Positions 8,399-13,367 of a DNA stretch of 13,367 nt are shown here, piece after piece. The notes beneath the pieces are model-generated. The model did not search any database, had not been told where the DNA came from, and saw nothing but the letters and a program-made list of their open reading frames with translations. Origin of the DNA: Candidatus Rifleibacteriota bacterium. Lineage in GTDB: Bacteria; Vulcanimicrobiota; Xenobia; Xenobiales; Xenobiaceae. Location: contig CAAGRW010000096.1 in the NCBI GenBank assembly GCA_900772775.1, forward strand, positions 1 through 13,367, given 5' to 3'. A program made the translations under genes and the position numbers. The first letter of the stretch is position 1, and each line of letters opens with the position of its first letter.

Positions 8399-8582
8399 AA
8401 CAGAAACTCCATCGAACAAAATTTTTACTAGATAATACTTGGGGCAGCAATTTGATCCAATACCGCCTTCAGCATTCCCCACCCACAACTAGGATAAAAT
8501 CCACCAGTTGCTATTATAGCCACTCTTTATTTTATTAACGTTAGAATTTATCTAGATTGACTTATATTTTTTCGTTTCTCTT
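8399..8582 (-). promoter_or_regulatory. htpG leader and upstream region with a -10-like TATAAT
   Basis: On the minus strand a perfect TATAAT occurs at 8518-8513, in AT-rich surroundings and about 115 nt before the htpG start. No convincing -35 hexamer lies 16-18 nt further upstream. I found no CIRCE element and no good sigma-32 promoter; CCCCAAG near 8440 resembles half of one, but without a proper partner. The Shine-Dalgarno GGAG is at 8407-8410. Together with the terminator and 3' structure to its right, this accounts for the 324-bp gene-free stretch 8399-8722. Confidence 0.3.
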
Positions 8583-8632
8583 GAAAAAGAAAAAAAATAG
8601 ACGTTTCCGACTTGTATTGCCGAAAATGTCTA
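8583..8632 (-). terminator. Intrinsic terminator downstream of the small secreted-protein gene
   Basis: TAGACGTTTCCG (8598-8609) and CGAAAATGTCTA with the preceding C (8620-8632) pair with one G-T wobble and one mismatch. On the minus strand the stem is followed by TATTTTTTTTCTTTTTC. It is the first terminator after the minus-strand stop at 8723, about 90 nt downstream. Confidence 0.8.
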
Positions 8633-8640
8633 CTTGAAAT

Positions 8641-8716
8641 GCTCAATGCGCTCAGTCGATATCTCTTTTGCCTTATTTATAAGGAAGCAACGATACGAGA
8701 GCGCATAGCTATGAGC
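8641..8716. repeat. Extended dyad in the 3' region of the secreted-protein gene
   Basis: Four concentric complementary pairs lie just after the minus-strand stop at 8723. They are GCTCA (8641-8645) with TGAGC (8712-8716), TGCGCTC (8647-8653) with GAGCGCA (8699-8705), TATC (8660-8663) with GATA (8692-8695), and CCTTAT with ATAAGG (8671-8684). The transcript could fold into one long interrupted hairpin just ahead of the terminator. CATAGCTATG (8704-8713) is also a palindrome by itself. An RNA-stabilising role is possible but not shown. Confidence 0.45.
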
Positions 8717-8722
8717 AAAAAA

Positions 8723-9256
8723 TTACTTCTCTACGATGGGTTTGGCAACCACGGGGTTGACCGGATCCCAAACGATGAACTTAGCATCTAAGTTCTGTAC
8801 GCCTCTAGACTCGATGCGCACACGCACTTTGTCATGCTGACGCTCGCGGGGGAAGCTGTAATTGTCGCTCAATCTAGCATTCTTGCGGGTAGCCAAGAGA
8901 GTGCCGTCGGGAGCGTAGAAGTATACGTCAAAATTCTCGATGGAATTGTAGGTGCGGCCGGTGCCCAACAAAGTTTCACCAGGGGCAGCGGGCTCCTTGT
9001 GAATCATAGCCTTAGGGGCTTCGATTCTCCAAGAAGTACCATTTACTACGTCAAATTCGACGTAGCTATTTTCATAGAAGAAGAAACTGGTATTGTAAGA
9101 AGGATACTCATAAACACTGTAAGTGTAAGGACCGAACTCAGTAACTAAGTTCACGGTCTTCATGCTCTCATCCGCCATAGCCGGCGCAGCACCTACCGCT
9201 AGGCAGCCCAGCGACAAAGTGGCCAGCAGGAAGAGTGTGGCTGTGAATTTACGCAT
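8723..9256 (-). CDS. Small Sec-exported protein of unknown function
   Basis: The protein has 177 residues. MRK, a hydrophobic stretch (about residues 5-23) and APAMA before Asp29 form a clear Sec signal peptide with predicted signal peptidase I cleavage after Ala28. The Cys at 18 lies within the hydrophobic core and does not make a convincing lipobox. The mature part, about 149 residues, is rich in Tyr, Phe and alternating polar/hydrophobic residues (YTYSVYEYPSYNTSFFFYEN). It looks like an all-beta domain and has no cysteine and no catalytic motif that I recognise. Segments such as NFDVYFYAPDGTLLATRK and DKVRVRIESRG suggest a beta-sandwich. The ATG at 9256 has GGAG 8 nt upstream. The gene stands alone between a repeat-bearing upstream region and its own terminator, so it is probably a single-gene transcript. 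A periplasmic or surface role is inferred; I do not recognise the family. Confidence 0.85.
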   Translation of the reverse strand: MRKFTATLFLLATLSLGCLAVGAAPAMADESMKTVNLVTEFGPYTYSVYEYPSYNTSFFFYENSYVEFDVVNGTSWRIEAPKAMIHKEPAAPGETLLGTGRTYNSIENFDVYFYAPDGTLLATRKNARLSDNYSFPRERQHDKVRVRIESRGVQNLDAKFIVWDPVNPVVAKPIVEK

Positions 9257-9280
9257 TTAGCCTACTCCACTCGCTTTCTC

Positions 9281-9294
9281 GGCCCTCAAGGGCC
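9281..9294. repeat. GC-rich hairpin in the leader of the secreted-protein gene
   Basis: GGCCC and GGGCC surround TCAA, giving a perfect stem 12 nt upstream of the Shine-Dalgarno GGAG (9265-9268). In the mRNA this would be a compact stem-loop in the 5' leader. It has no T-run after it on the minus strand, so it is not a terminator; it may stabilise the leader. Confidence 0.4.
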
Positions 9295-9321
9295 ATCTCA
9301 ATGTTGACGGGACCATTTTTG

Positions 9322-9431
9322 ACAGCCCCAAAAACGAAACTGCCGAACACAATTCCTTACGTTTCGTGAAGGACAGCCCGCCCTAAGTAGTTCAATTGTG
9401 AAATGAACTTTCGTGATCGGTTCTACAGCCC
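9322..9431. repeat. Spaced ACAGCCC / TTTCGTGA motifs upstream of the secreted-protein gene
   Basis: ACAGCCC occurs three times at 9322-9328, 9373-9379 and 9425-9431, with start-to-start spacings of 51 and 52 bp, close to five helical turns. TTTCGTGA precedes the second and third copies (9362-9369 and 9409-9416). ACGAAAC at 9334-9340 is an inverted match to GTTTCGT at 9361-9367. The arrangement looks like a partly duplicated regulatory module. No sigma-70 promoter could be placed with confidence. Confidence 0.4.
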
Positions 9432-9462
9432 TAATTGTTCTCCTTCCGTCAAAAGAAGTGTT

Positions 9463-10377
9463 TCAGCGCCCAAAAAAATTGTCTACAGATAGACAAGATA
9501 CAATGGGTATATTTTTCTTTTTTAAAACTGAAACAAAATTTTGTAGTTTTGTACTGTCACCCTTAAAAAAGAAACGCAATACTCCAGGATCATCATCTTT
9601 TTGCAATACATCAAATGCCTCTACTGACTCATTTAAACAGAGTATGGCACTATCTATTCCCGTATCCCAAACTTGTAATTGCACTAAATTGTATTGTCCG
9701 ATTTCTTGCGCTATTTGGGGATACAAACCGTGCACAAGAACCTCATTTTCAGCAACCACAAACAATTGACTGTATAGTGATTCTAAATTGAGTAAGCTTT
9801 CAGCAGACAGCAGAATAGCTTTACCTGTATTGCGAATTTGGTTAAGTATATCGGTAATTTTTTGCCAATTGCGAAAATCGCTGCCTCTGAAGAGATCTTC
9901 TATTATAACTAAACGCGGACTGTGCACCAAAGCTCCAGCTATACTTATGCGTTTGCGTAAATTTGGCTCATCAATTTTGGCAAGTTGTACGTCTTTGTAT
10001 TGAGTTATTTGGGCAATTTCCAGAGCTTCATATATAGCATAAGGACGATAATGTTTATCTACATTGTATAATTCAGCGCCAATAGCCAACTGTTCCCAGA
10101 CGGTAAGTTCTTCGTAAAATTCCGACTTTGCTGGCACAAATCCTAACAAATGTTTGGCAGCAGTAGAAGTATTTATATGGGCGCCGATATTTATGTTGTT
10201 GCGACGTGAAGTTTTTATTCCGGCTACAGTATGCAACAAATTAGCCGAGCTACTCAGATTTTGACTGATCACTACTCCAATATCGCCAGCTTCCAAAACG
10301 AAAGATATAGGAACCTTTAAAGCGACATTGTCCCCCCAATAAGCTAAATTGGCAACTTCCAGAATAGGAATACCCAT
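9463..10377 (-). CDS. ABC-ATPase-like protein with all nucleotide-binding motifs degenerate
   Basis: The 304-residue protein aligns by eye along a whole ABC ATPase domain. LEVANLAYWGDNVAL opens it, an EFYEELTVWEQL block sits where the ATPases have LYEELTVRENL, and KRISIAGALVHSPRLVII precedes the Walker B position. Every functional motif is changed. Walker A reads SQNLSSSANLL (Lys to Ser44). The Q-loop Gln is Ala83. The LSGGQ signature is DEPNL (136-140). Walker B ends IIED instead of LDE (160-161). The switch His is Glu193. Residues from about 215 on form a C-terminal extension like the regulatory tails of ABC-2 exporter subunits. ATP hydrolysis is unlikely; binding is doubtful. It starts 3 bp after the stop of the zinc-finger gene, so it is co-transcribed and perhaps translationally coupled. 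No permease gene is adjacent. Being intact and undisrupted, it looks like a selected pseudo-enzyme, not a decaying gene. Confidence 0.85.
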   Translation of the reverse strand: MGIPILEVANLAYWGDNVALKVPISFVLEAGDIGVVISQNLSSSANLLHTVAGIKTSRRNNINIGAHINTSTAAKHLLGFVPAKSEFYEELTVWEQLAIGAELYNVDKHYRPYAIYEALEIAQITQYKDVQLAKIDEPNLRKRISIAGALVHSPRLVIIEDLFRGSDFRNWQKITDILNQIRNTGKAILLSAESLLNLESLYSQLFVVAENEVLVHGLYPQIAQEIGQYNLVQLQVWDTGIDSAILCLNESVEAFDVLQKDDDPGVLRFFFKGDSTKLQNFVSVLKKKNIPIVSCLSVDNFFGR

Positions 10378-10380
10378 ACG

Positions 10381-11943
10381 CTACTCTATAGTATCGCGGT
10401 TTGTAACGCTATCTGCATCGTCATAGGTGTTGCCCCCTACCATATTTTCATTTTTAGAAGTATGCTCTTCAGCAGCAACGGTACTTTCGGCCGCATGTTC
10501 AGTTTTGGAAGTATGGCGACGCATAGAAGAAACGGTAACATCTGAGCCGGGACGAATGATAGCCGGCGAAGGGGCAACAGCTGAACGGGGTGTAGATTCG
10601 GGGTGATTGCTACCAGCAACATAAGAAGCAGAAATAGGTGTAGGGCCATCTCCGGGGGAAACTTTTTTTGAAGCTTTAGAAACAGGAGAGGGAGCAGGCT
10701 GATAGGCAGCTGTGTCATAAGCACGTGTAGGTCGAGAGGCTACTTTAGCTTTAACTTTGGGTTGAGCACTATAAACAGGACGAACGACAGCACGATGTGC
10801 AGGTACGGCTACACGCGGCTGAGAGAATGTTTTGTGGCTACGAGGTGTCGTAGCCTGTACCGACTTAGGAGCAACAGCTACAGAGACAGACGGTTCTTCA
10901 GCCGAACTATTGTCTGCGGCCACAGCATAATTATTGGTATTTGATTCTTCCTCCACAGCTGCAGAATTATAGTCGACAGGATCGCTAGACGTCTCTGTAG
11001 ATGCAGAGTCATAATTATCTTCAGAAACAGAAGGTTGCTCCTCAGCATAGCTATCCTGAGTGGAACTATCCTCCAAAGCTAAAGCACTTTCAGGCAAGTT
11101 GTACCCTTCACGATATTTATTTACCGCAGCTTGAGCTCTTTCTAAATCAACATCTTTTACTTCTAACCGCCCTCGAGTGCTGCGATAGGCAATATCTTGA
11201 GAACTTAGTACCGTGCAAGCTTCTACAGGGCTGAAGTCACCCAAAGGCAAAACGACCCATTCTTCCTTCACTGCTGTCTTTGTTGCTACAGCTGAGCTGG
11301 AAGGTGAAGGACTGACTTTAGCTTGTTGTTCATCATCTCCGCTGCCACAAGTAATAAACGACAGACAAATGAACATCAACAAAATGATAGCCGCCACGAC
11401 ACCAACCAAATGCAAATTAACTTTTTGCATTATGGCTCGCAAGCGTTCTATGTTGGGGATGCGTTCTTCTAAAGCGTTTTCTACTATAACGGAAGTGCGG
11501 CTAGGAGAAGCGAAGAGATTGCGCAACACCGGAGGCATAGTCCAACGGCTGCTGTCTTCGGCAGAAAGCCCCTCAAAGTCGTGTTCTACTTGCTTGATAA
11601 GCTGAATTTCTTTGCTACAATCGCCACACATAAATATGTGCAAACGAATGTTGCGCTGTTCTTCTTTGCTCTGTTGCCTATCACCGACAGAGTAGCGGAA
11701 CAATTGCTCATGAGTAGGATGAGCGTCATAAACAGGCTTAAACCCGCTTTTAGCCAACTCGCTCAAAGGACGCATAAGATCGTGTAAGCGTCTAACCTCT
11801 TCACGGCAAAACTGGCATTCAGTTAAGTGGGCCTCTACTTCGGCTCGATTCGCTTTAGCCAAGGAACGCTCCGCGTAGGGTACCAACATAGCCTTTATAT
11901 ATTCGTTTTGGCAAATTTCTGCGCCATTTTTCTTGGGTCTCAC
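10381..11943 (-). CDS. Membrane-anchored tandem zinc-finger anti-sigma-like protein
   Basis: The protein has 520 residues. The N-terminus carries a ZAS/zf-HC2 module, Cys11 with His39-x3-Cys43-x2-Cys46. A second one lies at residues 75-115, where the first Cys is replaced by His75 and His102-x3-Cys106-x2-Cys109 remains. One membrane helix spans about 177-198 (VNLHLVGVVAAIILLMFICL). Outside lies a small alpha/beta segment (about 229-277, VVLPLGDFSPVEAC... to AAVNKYREG), reminiscent of FliF-ring, DUF2007 or SPOR-type folds. Then come about 240 residues of Ser/Ala/Pro/Glu-rich, probably disordered tail with a basic Pro-rich patch (370-407). Zinc-finger anti-sigma factors bind sigma factors in the cytoplasm and release them on an envelope signal. 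The neighbour upstream is sigma-like, which supports this. The start is GTG 11943, with a weak Shine-Dalgarno; it is needed to keep Cys11. Confidence 0.85.
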   Translation of the reverse strand: MRPKKNGAEICQNEYIKAMLVPYAERSLAKANRAEVEAHLTECQFCREEVRRLHDLMRPLSELAKSGFKPVYDAHPTHEQLFRYSVGDRQQSKEEQRNIRLHIFMCGDCSKEIQLIKQVEHDFEGLSAEDSSRWTMPPVLRNLFASPSRTSVIVENALEERIPNIERLRAIMQKVNLHLVGVVAAIILLMFICLSFITCGSGDDEQQAKVSPSPSSSAVATKTAVKEEWVVLPLGDFSPVEACTVLSSQDIAYRSTRGRLEVKDVDLERAQAAVNKYREGYNLPESALALEDSSTQDSYAEEQPSVSEDNYDSASTETSSDPVDYNSAAVEEESNTNNYAVAADNSSAEEPSVSVAVAPKSVQATTPRSHKTFSQPRVAVPAHRAVVRPVYSAQPKVKAKVASRPTRAYDTAAYQPAPSPVSKASKKVSPGDGPTPISASYVAGSNHPESTPRSAVAPSPAIIRPGSDVTVSSMRRHTSKTEHAAESTVAAEEHTSKNENMVGGNTYDDADSVTNRDTIE

Positions 11944-12021
11944 AATATTTCTACCATCCAGCTATCGTCGAATCTGTCTAAAAATACACCCTTTTTATAG
12001 AAAGTGAAAAGCGGAAAACTT

Positions 12022-13221
12022 TTAATTAGGGCGTTGCTCGCCACCTAGGCTCAATAAACCTCGCAGAAGGCGCAAGCCAATCTCTCCTGCAGAAGTTACT
12101 TCCAATTTCTGGCACAACTCAGCAAATGAGCAATTGGCGAAATAACGCATAACTACAGTCCGGTAAGCCTCTAAATCGGTGACTGCCAATTTTCTTAAAC
12201 CAGCGACTATCGCCTGAGCTTTGCGAGACAACTGGGCTGGAGCCGTAGGTACGGCAGAAACCGGTTCTTTTTCCGGAATATCCTCAGAAGGGCTCAAAGC
12301 CGGAGCTAAATGAACATTATTTCTAGGTATACGCGACGAAATAGCAGCTTTAGTGCCAGAATCAGTGCGCAACAGTTGAGCTTGATTAGAATTATTTCCC
12401 AAAGTACCGGCACGCCGCACTTCAGTACTTCCGACACTTGTAGCCCCTGTCAAGCTATCACTTTGGCGCATATATACAGGCCCTTTAACGCCTCCTGTTT
12501 TTGCAGCAGAATTGCGTTCACGATTTGCCACATCTTCTTTGCCACTTAGACTTCTGGTCGCCGGTATGCCGGATATTCTCATCTTAGGTTTGGGAATATC
12601 TTCAAAAAAAAGACTATCTTTGGTTTGGGTACTATAGTCCTGGCTTCTGTAATTGGTTGAAGTTGAAGCCTTATGTCCGGGCTCATCATCTAAGAAAAGA
12701 CTGCGCTCTCGGCTACTGTCTTTTAAACTTTCGTTATTATCCTTCGGCTGGTCCAAAGTGTCCTGAATACGTTTAACAAAAGGCTCGGCACAATGACTGT
12801 AAAGATAAAGGCGGATACCTTTACTTAAGTCTATATCGGCAGCTTTATTGACAAAATCAGTAAAAAAGCTATTAAGAAATTCTTTGCGACGACCGCCGCT
12901 GCTAATTAAAGCCGGCGCTATACCTCCCCGCTCACTGGCTCTCTCTTGCAAATCGCGTTTTTCCAAAGCCACCAAGAGACTTTCAACATAGGGATAAAAA
13001 GTGCGCACCAGAATCTCGGCAGCTTCCTTGTCTCCGCTCTTAAAACGGCTAACTATTTCTGAAGTTGTTACAGACTCCTCACGCTTTAGCAACTCGATCA
13101 ACTTCGTTTTAGATTCTTCATCGAGCGTTCGGCGCTCATCTTCTGATAAGGCAAAGTTATTGTCTGTAGAAGCTGCACTGTTAATTTTAGGCAATCGCTC
13201 CAAATAATCGATATCGCTCAT
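12022..13221 (-). CDS. Divergent ECF-like sigma factor with long internal linker
   Basis: Numbered from ATG 13221 (399 residues), residues 56-160 resemble sigma-70 region 2. FKSGDKEAAEILVRTFYPYV matches the ECF opening helix, and LNSFFTDFVNKAADIDLSKG with RLYLYSHCAEPFVKRI matches the region 2.2-2.4 helices. Residues 330-392 resemble region 4, with an RTVVMRYFANCSFAEL helix-turn-helix start and LRLLRGLLSL at the end. Between them is a linker of about 170 residues, Ser/Thr/Arg/Asn-rich and probably disordered, where ECF factors have a few tens. Such factors direct RNA polymerase to stress or envelope genes; the similarity is weak and DNA binding is unproven. The next gene encodes a zinc-finger membrane protein after a 78-bp gap, the classical sigma/anti-sigma order. 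ATG 13221 has AGGA at exactly 8 nt; ATG 13263 would add 14 residues with AGGA too far upstream. Confidence 0.8.
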   Translation of the reverse strand: MSDIDYLERLPKINSAASTDNNFALSEDERRTLDEESKTKLIELLKREESVTTSEIVSRFKSGDKEAAEILVRTFYPYVESLLVALEKRDLQERASERGGIAPALISSGGRRKEFLNSFFTDFVNKAADIDLSKGIRLYLYSHCAEPFVKRIQDTLDQPKDNNESLKDSSRERSLFLDDEPGHKASTSTNYRSQDYSTQTKDSLFFEDIPKPKMRISGIPATRSLSGKEDVANRERNSAAKTGGVKGPVYMRQSDSLTGATSVGSTEVRRAGTLGNNSNQAQLLRTDSGTKAAISSRIPRNNVHLAPALSPSEDIPEKEPVSAVPTAPAQLSRKAQAIVAGLRKLAVTDLEAYRTVVMRYFANCSFAELCQKLEVTSAGEIGLRLLRGLLSLGGEQRPN

Positions 13222-13331
13222 AACATCATTCCTGAAGAAAACATTCCTCTTTAACTTCGACATTCACCGTCTTTGTTCCTTATTTCTTACAAAACGGCTT
13301 CGAACAAAAAATTTGAAACGCACTAGCAAAT

Positions 13332-13341
13332 ATTGTACAAT
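13332..13341. promoter_or_regulatory. Palindrome upstream of the sigma-like gene
   Basis: ATTGTACAAT is a perfect 10-bp palindrome 110 nt upstream of the chosen start (69 nt before the alternative ATG 13263). The surrounding 100 bp are AT-rich and must hold the promoter of the sigma/anti-sigma operon, but I could not match a clear -35/-10 pair. It may be an operator half of a longer site that runs off the window, or chance. Confidence 0.25.
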
Positions 13342-13367
13342 TTTTCCCGGTACTTACTGTTTTTTAC

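Noticed and set aside
8430..8450. Possible sigma-32 heat-shock promoter before htpG (CCCCAAG-like -10)
   Set aside because: No CTTGAA-type -35 at 13-15 nt; only half the consensus is present.
8399..8488. In-frame 30-codon upstream extension of htpG
   Set aside because: It has no conserved HSP90 sequence, whereas ATG 8398 has GGAG at 8 nt and yields the typical family N-terminus.
9413..9769. Plus-strand open frame overlapping the 3' end of the ABC-like gene
   Set aside because: It is antisense to a coding region with consistent ABC-fold sequence; its translation is low-complexity and Ser/Thr/Lys-rich with no motif.
10437..10724. Second minus-strand frame inside the anti-sigma-like gene
   Set aside because: It is a Leu/Pro-rich shadow of the disordered tail, with no start signals of its own.
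11940..11957. Five-codon upstream ORF overlapping the GTG start of the anti-sigma-like gene (ATGA-type overlap)
   Set aside because: It has no Shine-Dalgarno and such tiny frames occur by chance; coupling cannot be supported.
1..13367. tRNA, rRNA, CRISPR, insertion sequence or prophage features
   Set aside because: No regularly spaced repeat array, transposase or integrase motif, or RNA-gene-like structure was seen on either strand.

Overview
The window is an ordinary-density bacterial chromosome segment of moderate, slightly AT-leaning composition. It carries nine protein-coding genes, one of them cut by the left edge. I see no rRNA, tRNA, CRISPR array, transposase or phage gene. Translation signals are consistent: where a start can be judged, a short Shine-Dalgarno core (GGAG, AGGA or GAGG) sits 8 nt before it, and I used this to choose several starts. 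The gene content fits a Gram-negative-type bacterium: a pilus/surface-like protein with beta-helix-type repeats, HtpG, a POT peptide transporter, a Bcr/CflA exporter and a Sec-exported protein. The PilX-like surface protein and the odd sigma/anti-sigma genes make me think of a deep-branching lineage such as Candidatus Riflebacteria. That is a guess; the sequence does not prove the phylum.

Left part, plus strand (1-4924). The 3' part of a large repetitive surface or pilus-associated protein ends at an intrinsic terminator. It is followed by an omega-amidase-like carbon-nitrogen hydrolase of the NIT2 type. A roughly 210-bp gap with nested inverted repeats and a possible hairpin at the ribosome binding site then leads to a POT-family proton:peptide symporter. 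A strong bidirectional terminator separates this from the minus-strand block.

Middle, minus strand (5012-9256). A Bcr/CflA-type drug exporter, then htpG with its own terminator, then a small secreted protein of unknown function. The last has a structured 3' region, a terminator, and repeated motifs in its upstream region.

Right part, minus strand (9463-13221, transcribed right to left). This is the most interesting region. The first gene is a divergent ECF-like sigma factor in which regions 2 and 4 are separated by an unusually long low-complexity linker. The second is a membrane protein with tandem zinc-finger anti-sigma domains and a long outside tail. The third, 3 bp further on, is an ABC-ATPase-like protein in which the Walker A, Q-loop, signature, Walker B and switch-histidine motifs have all been replaced while the fold-level framework is still readable. 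I read this as a likely envelope-sensing transcription module with a pseudo-ATPase partner. The family assignments rest on visible motifs; the joint function is inference.
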